Assembly: GCA_016290835.1 (NCBI GenBank)
Contig: JAEEVG010000013.1
Span: 1 to 47,399 of the forward strand
Length of the DNA stretch: 47,399 nucleotides
Source of the DNA: Bacteroidales bacterium
Lineage (GTDB): Bacteria; Bacteroidota; Bacteroidia; Bacteroidales; UBA932
Direction of reading: 5' to 3'
Part shown: positions 27,881 through 35,595 of the stretch, piece by piece
Position numbering within the stretch: position 1 is the first letter of the stretch
Layout: every line of letters starts with the position of its first letter
Notes under the pieces: generated by a model
The model's input: the letters and a program-made list of their open reading frames with translations, nothing else
What the model was told of the DNA's origin: nothing
Databases searched by the model: none
Made by a program: the position numbers and the translations under genes

Positions 27881-29353
27881 ATGAAAACATTGAATTACAT
27901 CAAGATACTGGCCTCTCTGCTGCTGGCGGGGGCAGCCCTGTCCGCTTGTCTGAACGATAAGCTGCCCGAAATGCAGCAGGCAGAAACCTTCACGATGCGC
28001 GTGGAGGCCAAGAAGAATTCCGGGACCCGCGCCCTCGTGGACGCAGGCTCGACCCTTACCGCCACCTGGAACCTCGGCGACGTGGTGAACGTATATAAAG
28101 GGTCCGAGAAAATCGGCACCTTGAGCCCGGACAAAGCCGCCTCGACCGCCATCCTGAGCGGTGCGGTGAGCAGCGTGGCCGAGGGCGACGAATTGACCCT
28201 GGCCTTCGGCACACCGGACAACTACGCCACCCAGGACGGTACGCTGGAATACATCGACGCAAACTGCAACTACGCCGAGGCCAAGGTCCGGGTGACCGGC
28301 ACCGAGGAGGGCGTGGTGAGCACCACGGCCGCCGCTTTCGTGAACGCCCAGAGCATCACCAAATTTACCTTCAGCAGGAGCCTGAAGAGCGTGACGATCA
28401 GCGGCGGGGCGACGGACATTCTGGTCTCCCTGGCCACGCCGGGCACCGTTGCCTATGTGGCCATGCCCGGCACGGAGGACAAGAAGACCTATGCTTTTGA
28501 TGCATATGACGCTGCCGGGATTCTCATGCACGGGACCAAGAGCGCCGCCTTGGCGAACGGCAAGTTCTATACGGCTTCCGTCCGCCTGGTTTCCGGCGGG
28601 GTGGAACTGTTCCGCGAGAGTCCTTGGAATACGAGCGGGGAGTTGTCATATGACATCCCTAAAGGCGTCCGGATCAAGCGTGCCACGCTCGTGGTTAATG
28701 TTTACTCCGGCAGCGCTGCTCCGACGTATGGGGCTTCTTCCACGGTGACGGTCTCGACCGATGATGGCGAATCAGAGTACAACGAAATCCTGACATGCGA
28801 CAACGGCAGCACCGATGGTACTATCTATACGGTCAACGACCATACAACTAAATGCTATTCAGACTATCAGATGATCTATGATCTGACCAGTTCCCTTCAA
28901 GACCTGGACGGCACAAGTGTCAGAATCGCAGTAACGACGACCTCTATCATGGATTATAGTTTTGACGGCCGGATCAAGATGATTGCCCTGGTCGTGGTCT
29001 ATGATGGCGGGGAGAATGACTCGTTCACCTATTGGCTAGACACCACTCAGCGGTGGACAAAAGATGAAAACACCCTTACCTTCGACACCGGTTCTTATGC
29101 AGGACAGCTGCGGAAAGCCCGCCTGCTCAACATCGCTCTCTCCAGCGCCCTCGGCGATTACCAGCTCAATGGCAATGAAATGCCGGAACCGGAGGTTCTG
29201 GTGGTAGGACCTTATTTTAAATTTTCCGAGTGGAATGTTCTCCATATGATTCAAAAGAACCAGGCCACCGTACTATCCTCCCGCCCTTCCTCGTTGTCCC
29301 AGTTTGGCTCCCTAAAGGATGTGTTGACCCTGCTGATCTACGAAAGCGAATAA
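27881..29353 (+). CDS. Cell-surface lipoprotein, fimbrillin-like N-terminus with DUF3344-like C-terminus
   Basis: From ATG 27881 the product has 490 residues and a lipoprotein signal (SLLLAGAALSAC, Cys23). The first half (to about 235) looks fimbrillin-like (TATWNLGDVVNVYKGSEK, KFTFSRSLKSVTI). The second half resembles DUF3344, a beta-rich domain I know mainly from methanogen surface proteins: RIKRATLVVNVYSG, GRIKMIALVVVYDGG with FTYWLD, a DNTLTFD-like turn, ARLLNIALSSALGDYQLNGN and a late FKFSEWNV. This is a motif-level resemblance only. The protein is probably displayed at the surface. It is last in cassette 3 and is followed by a terminator. Confidence 0.65.
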   Translation: MKTLNYIKILASLLLAGAALSACLNDKLPEMQQAETFTMRVEAKKNSGTRALVDAGSTLTATWNLGDVVNVYKGSEKIGTLSPDKAASTAILSGAVSSVAEGDELTLAFGTPDNYATQDGTLEYIDANCNYAEAKVRVTGTEEGVVSTTAAAFVNAQSITKFTFSRSLKSVTISGGATDILVSLATPGTVAYVAMPGTEDKKTYAFDAYDAAGILMHGTKSAALANGKFYTASVRLVSGGVELFRESPWNTSGELSYDIPKGVRIKRATLVVNVYSGSAAPTYGASSTVTVSTDDGESEYNEILTCDNGSTDGTIYTVNDHTTKCYSDYQMIYDLTSSLQDLDGTSVRIAVTTTSIMDYSFDGRIKMIALVVVYDGGENDSFTYWLDTTQRWTKDENTLTFDTGSYAGQLRKARLLNIALSSALGDYQLNGNEMPEPEVLVVGPYFKFSEWNVLHMIQKNQATVLSSRPSSLSQFGSLKDVLTLLIYESE

Positions 29354-29429
29354 AATCCAGCTATACCGCTCTTGCCGGAAGTGGCTGTCGTTGAGGGCTG
29401 CCGATCGCTTCCAACACCGAAAAATCGTT

Positions 29430-29454
29430 AACCGGCGCCCTTCGGGGGCCGGTT
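29430..29454 (+). terminator. GC-rich terminator hairpin after cassette 3
   Basis: AACCGGCGCCC, loop TTCG, GGGGCCGGTT, then TTCG. On the plus strand the stem is strong but the following run is A-rich rather than T-rich. Confidence 0.6.
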
Positions 29455-29471
29455 TTCGAAAAAAAAGGTAG

Positions 29472-29479
29472 TATCTTTG
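29472..29479 (+). promoter_or_regulatory. -7 element before the truncated barrel gene
   Basis: TATCTTTG lies 20 nt before ATG 29500 and matches TAnnTTTG. Confidence 0.5.
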
Positions 29480-29499
29480 TAGACTTTTTCTAACAATCT

Positions 29500-29739
29500 A
29501 TGCGTAGTAAACTATTCTTGTCGGCAGTCATTCTCGCGATGCTGCCTCTGACCCTCCGGGCGCAATGGAGCGTGGGTCTCCTCGCCGGAGCCGATTACAA
29601 CCTTCACCAGCAGGACGTCCACTATATGACCGATTACCGCATCCGCGGAGCCTACGGCATGACCGTCGGGATCTCCGGGCAGTATGCGGTGAGCGACTGG
29701 CTATCTTTCCGGGTGGATCCGACCTTCCTGGGTAAGTAG
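29500..29739 (+). pseudogene. Truncated outer-membrane beta-barrel gene
   Basis: The 79 residues carry an intact signal peptide (ILAMLPLTLRAQ) and the first three or four barrel strands (WSVGLLAGADYNLHQQ, GMTVGISGQYAVSDWLSFRV), then stop after TFLGK. Barrels of this PorT-like kind usually need about 180-250 residues. The following 40 bp lead straight into the transporter promoter, so the rest of the gene was probably deleted. A working mini-protein cannot be excluded. Confidence 0.6.
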
Positions 29740-29769
29740 GACCATTGGCTGCACCGGGCGCGTGTCGCG

Positions 29770-29777
29770 TAAATTTG
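29770..29777 (+). promoter_or_regulatory. -7 element for a leaderless transporter mRNA
   Basis: TAAATTTG ends 3 nt before ATG 29781, so transcription would start at or next to the start codon. TTGG at 29745-29748 is a possible -33 element (21-nt spacing). Confidence 0.5.
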
Positions 29778-29780
29778 CGT

Positions 29781-30650
29781 ATGGCTATCTGGATTGTACT
29801 GCCGATTCTGACCCTGTTGATGTTCGACCTGGGGTTGTCGCTCAGGTTCGAAGACTTCGGGAAGGTGTTCCGTGCGCCCTGGCCCATCTTGGTCGCGCTG
29901 GTGGGGCAGCTGGTGCTGCTGCCGCTGATCGCGCTGGGGCTGGCGGCGGCGTTCGACCTGCAGCCGGTGTTCTTCATCGGGCTGGTGCTGATCGCCTGCT
30001 GCCCGGGCGGAAGCTCGTCCAACGTGTTCTCCAAGCTGGCGGGGGGCGACGTGGCGCTGTCCGTGACGCTCACGGCGCTGAGCAGCGTGATCACACTGTT
30101 CACGATCCCGCTCGTGATGAGCTGGGCCACGGCGCTGGTGGGCACGAGTGTGGGGATCAGCCTGCCGGTGGGCAACCTGATCAAGCAGAACCTGGTGCTG
30201 ATGCTCCTGCCGGTGCTGCTGGGGATCGGCCTGCACTATGCCTGGCCCAAGGCGGCGGAGCGCGTGGACCGGGTGCTGGGGCGGCTGGCGTTCCCGTTGC
30301 TGCTCGTGCTCATCACGGTGTTCTATATCCAGCACCACCGGACGATCCTCGACAATATCGGGGTGCTGGGCGCCTGCGTCACGGCGCTGATCCTGCTGGC
30401 CGTGGGCTGCGCGTCGCTGCTGTCGCGCCTGGTGCGGACGGACGCGCGGCAGCGCCGGACCGTGGTGATCGAAGTGGGGATGCAGAACGCTGCGCAGGCG
30501 ATCGCCATCGCCTCCAGCCCGATCATCTTCGCCAATGAGGAGATGGCGATCCCCGCCATCCTCTACTCCTTGATGATGAATGTCGTGCTGCTCATCTACG
30601 TGGGTGTCGTCCGGCGACGCGCTTTTTGTCAAAACGAACCATTCACCTAA
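29781..30650 (+). CDS. Bile acid:sodium symporter (BASS)-family transporter
   Basis: I start at ATG 29781, giving 289 residues that begin directly with a membrane helix (MAIWIVLPILTLLMFDLGLS). About nine hydrophobic segments follow. The BASS motif is clear: FFIGLVLIACCPGGSSSNVF then SKLAGGDVALSVTLTALSS, and a second conserved half EVGMQNAAQAIAIASSPIIF. Family members move bile acids, pyruvate, pantothenate or other organic anions with sodium. The substrate is not predictable here. An upstream start (29745) would overlap the promoter. The gene stands alone. Confidence 0.88.
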   Translation: MAIWIVLPILTLLMFDLGLSLRFEDFGKVFRAPWPILVALVGQLVLLPLIALGLAAAFDLQPVFFIGLVLIACCPGGSSSNVFSKLAGGDVALSVTLTALSSVITLFTIPLVMSWATALVGTSVGISLPVGNLIKQNLVLMLLPVLLGIGLHYAWPKAAERVDRVLGRLAFPLLLVLITVFYIQHHRTILDNIGVLGACVTALILLAVGCASLLSRLVRTDARQRRTVVIEVGMQNAAQAIAIASSPIIFANEEMAIPAILYSLMMNVVLLIYVGVVRRRAFCQNEPFT

Positions 30651-30653
30651 AAC

Positions 30654-31010
30654 TTATTCTTCGTTATCTTCCAGGAACTGTTTGATGTCTTTTTTGAGTT
30701 TGCTGCGCATGGCGTGAATGGCGTTTCTGCGATAACCCCTGAGGCGAGAACTCTGTACTTCGGCTTCGTAAAACCTGTTTCTAAGGGAAGCGACCGTCAT
30801 CTTTCCCTTGAGTTCTTTTCTGAGACCGGAAGCCTTCGTCCCTTTGGGGTGCCTGGAAAGGTCCGTGGAGGCTCTTTTTATATTGATAAAAGCATCTTTC
30901 ATGGTGGATAAAACCGTGACATCCGTTGCGTCGGCAAGCCGTTGCCTGGCCTCCCGGATATGATCGACCCGTTGCTCGAATTGCTTCTTTGAATGATAGG
31001 TCCTGCTCAT
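30654..31010 (-). CDS. Small basic protein of unknown function
   Basis: From ATG 31010 the product has 118 residues, strongly basic and probably all-helical: KKQFEQRVDHIREARQRLAD, TMKDAFINIKRASTDLSRHP, SLRNRFYEAEVQSSRLRGYR, then RNAIHAMRSKLKKDIKQFLE. No signal, membrane segment or known motif is seen. The Arg/Lys-rich helices suggest nucleic-acid binding (inference). A TATCTTTA -7 element lies at 31037-31030 on the minus strand. Its stop is 4 bp from the end of the convergent transporter gene. Confidence 0.6.
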   Translation of the reverse strand: MSRTYHSKKQFEQRVDHIREARQRLADATDVTVLSTMKDAFINIKRASTDLSRHPKGTKASGLRKELKGKMTVASLRNRFYEAEVQSSRLRGYRRNAIHAMRSKLKKDIKQFLEDNEE

Positions 31011-31065
31011 CAATTCTGCTTTATCGGTTTAAAGATAAGCATTAACTGTAATACCACAAAAACAA

Positions 31066-31101
31066 CACCGCCATCCCTTCGGGTGAGGAGATGGCGGCGT
31101 G
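31066..31101 (-). terminator. Terminator hairpin (minus strand)
   Basis: CCGCCATC (31068-31075) pairs with GATGGCGG (31090-31097), with further pairing in the loop. On the minus strand it is followed by GTTGTTTTTGTGG, a U-rich tail. It lies downstream of the FISUMP fragment. Confidence 0.6.
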
Positions 31102-31133
31102 CCTTTATGTTCTATTGTTTTAGCTAGGCGTAG

Positions 31134-31335
31134 CTAATTTGAAACGGCGCGGACGGGTCGACCGTGACAGCGGTTATGGTGATCCGTTTTTGGTGTATAG
31201 GATGAGCCAAAGATAAAATAATACGCGTTGAGCGGGTAGGTTGTGTGAAGCGTTGAAGACCAGTAAGAGCCTTTTTCTCCTGCATCTTCGAGCGTATGAT
31301 CCTTATATCCGGCGGCGGGAAGGAAGATACCTAAA
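31134..31335 (-). pseudogene. FISUMP-domain C-terminal fragment
   Basis: Translation gives GIFLPAAGYKDHTLEDAGEK, GSYWSSTLHTTYPLNAYYF and a final GRPVRAVSN, the last third of a FISUMP domain. The N-terminal signal, the NLGA-SPEEYGDYFAWGE block and the WR-P block are all missing, so this is a gene remnant. Confidence 0.75.
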
Positions 31336-31343
31336 CCAAGCAA

Positions 31344-31384
31344 AAAGGACGAGGACAATCCCTTTAGAGGAGTCCCCGTCCTTT
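31344..31384. terminator. Hairpin with T-rich tail between gene fragments
   Basis: AAAGGACGAGGAC (31344-31356) pairs with GTCCCCGTCCTTT (31372-31384), and the plus strand continues CTTTTTTTGTTTTT. It separates the FISUMP and RHS fragments. Confidence 0.65.
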
Positions 31385-31411
31385 CTTTTTTTGTTTTTGG
31401 GAGTATGGCTT

Positions 31412-31591
31412 GCTCATGCTACCAATTCCTTGCAATCGTCGTACAATTTGATTAACTTGCCTGCACAGATCAAGTCCGGGTCCACCGTGAAAGCCAACTA
31501 TACATACCTGTCCGACGGGACGAAGGCAGCCGCATACACCTCCGCCAGCGCCGCCAAGGACCTCAAGCCTTTCGTCAGAGTCGGGGAATAA
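31412..31591 (+). pseudogene. RHS-repeat protein fragment
   Basis: The frame ending at 31591 reads SSYNLINLPAQIKSGSTVKA, NYTYLSDGTKAAAY and KDLKPFVRVGE. YN-L-NLP and Y-YL-DGTK are typical of Bacteroidetes RHS/YD-repeat proteins. There is no start region or C-terminal core, so it is a scrap of a much larger gene. Confidence 0.55.
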
Positions 31592-31613
31592 GCGATCCTG
31601 ACATACAGACGAG

Positions 31614-31643
31614 AAGACCTGCACCCGGATGGATGCAGGTCTT
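31614..31643. terminator. Hairpin downstream of the GH3 gene
   Basis: AAGACCTGCA (31614-31623) pairs perfectly with TGCAGGTCTT (31634-31643). It lies just beyond the stop of the last PUL gene and after the RHS fragment. Confidence 0.6.
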
Positions 31644-31666
31644 TCCGTTCCAAGCGGACGAGGCCG

Positions 31667-33643
31667 CTAATAGCTGAGCCCGAAGCCGTAAGGGATCAGG
31701 GCATACCCTTCCATTTCCAGGAAACTGGGGACATCCTCCTTGTTGATTTCGACGGCCTGCTGGGATGCAGGAAGCCCGAAAGGCATCTTGCCGCAAGGGT
31801 TGAACTTGCCGGTGAGCACATCCATCACGGCAGGGAGCGTCGTGCCAAAGGTAGCCAGCCAGGTCCGTGATGCCGTGCCCTTCAGTTCGGAGAGCACCCA
31901 CGGTTTGCTGCAATTGACGAGGATGACCGTCGGCCGTGTAGCGGCGATACGGTTCACATAATCGACGTCTATTCCATTGGCCGACAACAGATTGATGATG
32001 GGCGCCTCCCCACCCGTCCCTCCGAGGAAACCGCCTCCCGTGGAAGGGGTGAGCCACAGGACGGCGACATCGGCCGCGTTCACCTTCTCCACGAAACGGA
32101 CCGGCCAGGCGTTGTCTTGCGGGACAACGGCAGCGTGGCCGCTGCTACGGGAATTGCCGAGACGCTCGAAATAGACCTTGGTCCCGTCCTTGAGCGGGAG
32201 GAGCGAATCCTCGTTGCGCATCAGGACGATGGATTTCCGGAAGGCTCCGGCTGCCAGTGCCTGGTGTGCTTTGCTGTTCGCCACGGCTTCTGCCTTGTCC
32301 GGGTCGACATACGGATTCTCGAACAGGCCGAGTTCGAATTTCTCGACCAGCAGGCGGGTGACGGAGCGGTCGACCTGTTCGTCCGTAATCATCCCCTTGT
32401 CATAAGTGGCACGGAGATTCTTGAGGTCCACGCTTCCGGAGAACAGGTCCGTTCCGGCGTTGACGGCTTTCTGGTAACGCTCGGGCACGCTCAGATCCTC
32501 CACGCCCCACGGCATCCCGTCGATCGGTCCCGTGTCGGAATTGACCAGTCCCTTGAATCCGAGTTTTCCACGGAGGAGTTCCGTGAGCAATCCGTAGTTG
32601 AAGGCGGAACCGACTTCCTCGAATTCCGTCCTGTACGGACGGGCATAATAAGGCATGATGCCGGACACGCCGGCCTCAACGGCAGCCTGGAAAGGCTTGA
32701 CGTGGTAGTCGAACATCCCGCCGGGATAGACAAGGTTCCTGCCATAAGAGAAATGCGAATCCCAGCCCTTCATCTCCGCACCTCCGCCAGGGAAATGTTT
32801 CATTGTCAGGGCAACGGAGCCCTCGCCCAGCTTCTCGCCCTGGAAACCCAGGACAAGAGCGCGCGCAATGTCGGACACGCGTTCCGCATTCTCGCCGAAC
32901 GTACCTTCGATGCGGTTCCAGCGCGGTTCCGTGGCCAGGTCGAGCTGATACATATATCCTTTGCGGATACCGCAGGCCACCCACTCTTCGGCTGCAGTCT
33001 CGGCAAATGCCCGGATCAAGTCCAGGTCGTCGGTTGCGGCCAGACCCAGGGTACCGGGCCACTGGGTCAGGTAGCTGTTGCCGACATTGAGCCCCATCGA
33101 GTTGTCCACGGCGACGTGATTTCGCGGGTTCGACGCGAAGATGACCGGAATGCCCAGGCGGGAACGCTCCGCCACTTCCTGGACATTGTTCGCCCATTCG
33201 GCCATCGTCCTTGCAGGAGCGTTGGCGCGGAGGATGAAGTGCCGGAGGTTACGCTCGAGGATACCCTTCGTGGTACCGGAGGCGTTGACCTTCTCCTCTT
33301 CGAGTTCAATACCAGTGAAAATGTTCCTCTTCGTGACGGCGTCCTCTTCATTGAGTTCGCTGGTCGCCGGGGATTTCATGTTGATTTGGGAGATCAGCAT
33401 AAAGCCCAGCTTCTCCTCTAAGCTCATCCGCTCCAGGAGGTCTGCCGCACGTTTCTGAGGCGTCAGCCGCCAGTCCTCATACGGATCCAGTTTCCCGTTC
33501 TTGTCCAGATCCTTGAAACGGTATCCGTGTTTTTCAATGACTTGTACGGTACGTGTACCAAGTTCCGGCTGGACATACTGCCGGGTCCCGCAGCCGGTGA
33601 TGAGCACCAGCTCCGCAGCCAAGAGATAAACAATCTTCCTCAT
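31667..33643 (-). CDS. GH3-family glycoside hydrolase lipoprotein
   Basis: This 658-residue protein has a lipoprotein signal (ELVLITGC, Cys18). Then comes an EF-hand or dockerin-like calcium loop (DLDKNGKLDPYEDW, about 45-58), often seen near the start of Bacteroidetes GH3 proteins. The GH3 TIM barrel follows (PVIFASNPRNHVAVDNSMGL, TMKHFPGGGAEMKGWDSHFS, IMPYYARPY). The nucleophile is D370 in GLVNSDTGPIDGMPWG. The alpha/beta sandwich (about 430-658; SIVLMRNEDSLLPL, VILVNCSKPWVL) ends at a PYGFGLSY-type terminus with no fibronectin III domain. It probably acts as an exo-beta-glycosidase on oligosaccharides in the periplasm. It is the last gene of the PUL operon, 3 bp after the esterase gene. 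Confidence 0.9.
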   Translation of the reverse strand: MRKIVYLLAAELVLITGCGTRQYVQPELGTRTVQVIEKHGYRFKDLDKNGKLDPYEDWRLTPQKRAADLLERMSLEEKLGFMLISQINMKSPATSELNEEDAVTKRNIFTGIELEEEKVNASGTTKGILERNLRHFILRANAPARTMAEWANNVQEVAERSRLGIPVIFASNPRNHVAVDNSMGLNVGNSYLTQWPGTLGLAATDDLDLIRAFAETAAEEWVACGIRKGYMYQLDLATEPRWNRIEGTFGENAERVSDIARALVLGFQGEKLGEGSVALTMKHFPGGGAEMKGWDSHFSYGRNLVYPGGMFDYHVKPFQAAVEAGVSGIMPYYARPYRTEFEEVGSAFNYGLLTELLRGKLGFKGLVNSDTGPIDGMPWGVEDLSVPERYQKAVNAGTDLFSGSVDLKNLRATYDKGMITDEQVDRSVTRLLVEKFELGLFENPYVDPDKAEAVANSKAHQALAAGAFRKSIVLMRNEDSLLPLKDGTKVYFERLGNSRSSGHAAVVPQDNAWPVRFVEKVNAADVAVLWLTPSTGGGFLGGTGGEAPIINLLSANGIDVDYVNRIAATRPTVILVNCSKPWVLSELKGTASRTWLATFGTTLPAVMDVLTGKFNPCGKMPFGLPASQQAVEINKEDVPSFLEMEGYALIPYGFGLSY

Positions 33644-33646
33644 AGC

Positions 33647-34666
33647 CTAATAGTTCTTTCGGACAATGCTCCACTCCGGACGTTTCATCCGGAAATACTC
33701 GTCATTCAGGAAGAGAGCTGAAGAGCCGGTGCAGCCCTTCAGCTGCCAGTCCAGCCAATCGTGCACGGTCACGGCATAAGCGCCCCCGTGGGTCTCGTAA
33801 TAAGTGCCTTCGTGGCCGTCCAGCGTGTTGATCATCACGACCGGGAGGTCGCTGATCCGTTCGAAGTCCTTGGCCGCATTCGGGTAGGCGACGTCGGCCG
33901 GACCGCCGATCAGGTAGAGCATCGGGGTATGCAGGTTCGCCAGGGAAGCCGGCGTGACCCCCTGCATCGTCATGTCGCCGATGCCGGAGTTGAGGATGAT
34001 GCAGGTGGTGATGCGCGGGTCGTGCGCGACGCCCAGGACTTGGGCGCCGCCGCAGGACTGCCCCATCGCGGCGATCCTTTTCAGGTCGACCGTGTGATGG
34101 TACTCGGATTCCGGATCGGCATTCCGGTCTGTCAGCCAGTCCAGCGCCTCCAGGAGCATCCGCGGATAGGTCGCCTGACGGGGCTGGCCCCCTTGTCCCT
34201 GGGTGCGCTGCCGGCGCAGGTCCGCCTCCATGGCGCGCTTTTCGGCTTCGCTCAGGTGGGGTACGACTTCGCCGTTGGCCATCACCTGCGTCTTGGCCGT
34301 GTTGGCGGAACGTTGCAGGGTGCCACGCCAGCGGGCGAAAAAGTCGGCTTCGTCATAGGGGCCGATGGCAATGGCGAGATAACCATAGGAACAGACCTCG
34401 CTGAGGAGGTAGCGCATCTGGATGTTCTCGTTCGCACAGCCCCCGTTGGCATAAAGGATAACGGGGAGTCTCCCCGCTTCCTTCACGGCCGCTTTCAGGT
34501 CCTGGGGACGGTACACGGTGAAACGCTCGAGGGAAGCATCTTTGACGACCTGGGCCTTATACGGACCGGTGCCTCCTCCCTCGACGACCTGGGAACGTTC
34601 GGTCTGGGCGTTCATCGCGATACAGCCGCAGAGGATGGCGGCCAGGGACAGGATGAGCCTTCTCAT
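33647..34666 (-). CDS. Alpha/beta-hydrolase (secreted esterase)
   Basis: This 339-residue protein has a signal peptide (LILSLAAILCGCIAMNAQ). The alpha/beta-hydrolase fold is shown by the oxyanion region LPVILYANGGCANE, nucleophile S204 (AMGQSCGG), D258 (LIGGPADVAYP) and H285 (TLDGHEG). The length and the large insertion at about 105-165 (FFARWRGTL to a Gln/Arg/Gly-rich stretch) resemble PUL esterases of uncertain CE class. It probably removes acyl groups from the PUL substrate. It lies 6 nt after the next esterase gene and 3 nt before the GH3 gene. Confidence 0.82.
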   Translation of the reverse strand: MRRLILSLAAILCGCIAMNAQTERSQVVEGGGTGPYKAQVVKDASLERFTVYRPQDLKAAVKEAGRLPVILYANGGCANENIQMRYLLSEVCSYGYLAIAIGPYDEADFFARWRGTLQRSANTAKTQVMANGEVVPHLSEAEKRAMEADLRRQRTQGQGGQPRQATYPRMLLEALDWLTDRNADPESEYHHTVDLKRIAAMGQSCGGAQVLGVAHDPRITTCIILNSGIGDMTMQGVTPASLANLHTPMLYLIGGPADVAYPNAAKDFERISDLPVVMINTLDGHEGTYYETHGGAYAVTVHDWLDWQLKGCTGSSALFLNDEYFRMKRPEWSIVRKNY

Positions 34667-34672
34667 TTCAAC

Positions 34673-35584
34673 TTATTTGAGGGTGCCCAGCCATTTCTCA
34701 AGTTCAGCAGTCCACTCGCGTTTGAAGCGGAAGGAATCTTTGAATCCCCATCCGTGTCCCCCTTCAGGATAGGTATGCAGGACGGCAGGCACGCCGTTGT
34801 TGACGAGCGTAGAGAAGTACATGGCGCTCTCCGCCACCGGGACGGTCGTATCGTCGTAGCTGTGCGCGATGAATGCGGGCGGGCAGTCCTTGGTCACGTG
34901 CAGTTCGCAGGAATAGTAATCCGCCTGCTCCTGCGTCGCATCCTTGCCCAGCAGGAGGAATCCGCGTCCGGGCACGAAGCGTCCTTTGGTCGTGATGACG
35001 GGATAGAGCAGGATCTGAAAGTCCGGACGGGTCTCGGCCGTGTAATGGACCGAGGCGCTGGCCGCCAGGTGACCGCCGGCCGAGCCGCCCATGATACCGA
35101 GCTTCTTGATCCCCCACTCCGCGGCTCGGCCGCGCATCAGTTCGATGGCGCGGTGGGCGTCGTTGAGGGGCACGTCGCAATGTCCGTTCGGCATTCGGTA
35201 TTTCAGCACGGCGAACGTGATGCCCAGGCTGTTGAACCAGTCGGCCATATCCGTACCCTCGTGCGCTGCGGCTACGTAGTTGTAGCCGCCGCCCGGACAC
35301 ATGATCACGGCCAGGCCGTTCGCCTCCTTGGCCGGGAAGACCAGCAGCTCGGGATCGGTGATGTTGCCGATACGGCCGCCGAACATCGGGCGCTCGGGGC
35401 CTTCGAGTCCGTTGCTGTCCGGAGCGCCGTCAGGCCACAGTTTCACGGTGATGTAGGCAGGCTCCTGGGCCCTCGCCCAGCCTTGCCCGCCAGCGGGCCG
35501 CTGCCCCCTGCCCTGGGCAGGATTCTGCGCCAGGACAAGGACAGGGACCATTATCATAACCAAAAACAAGATGATTCTCTTCAT
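34673..35584 (-). CDS. Alpha/beta-hydrolase, acetyl-xylan-esterase-like
   Basis: From ATG 35584 (MKRIILFLVMIMVPVLVLAQ, a clean signal peptide) the product has 303 residues. An upstream ATG at 35596, overlapping the previous stop as TGATG, is an alternative. The domain has VKLWPDGAPDSNGLEGPE, VIMCPGGGYNYVAAAHEG, YRMPNGHCDVPLNDAHRAIE, nucleophile S168 (GIMGGSAGGH), AHSYDDTTVP (Asp) and GGHGWGFKDSF (His). It is clearly paralogous to the C-terminal half of the pectinesterase fusion at 19602-21824. It probably deacetylates plant polysaccharide. Confidence 0.87.
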   Translation of the reverse strand: MKRIILFLVMIMVPVLVLAQNPAQGRGQRPAGGQGWARAQEPAYITVKLWPDGAPDSNGLEGPERPMFGGRIGNITDPELLVFPAKEANGLAVIMCPGGGYNYVAAAHEGTDMADWFNSLGITFAVLKYRMPNGHCDVPLNDAHRAIELMRGRAAEWGIKKLGIMGGSAGGHLAASASVHYTAETRPDFQILLYPVITTKGRFVPGRGFLLLGKDATQEQADYYSCELHVTKDCPPAFIAHSYDDTTVPVAESAMYFSTLVNNGVPAVLHTYPEGGHGWGFKDSFRFKREWTAELEKWLGTLK

Positions 35585-35595
35585 AGCTGCGGGCA

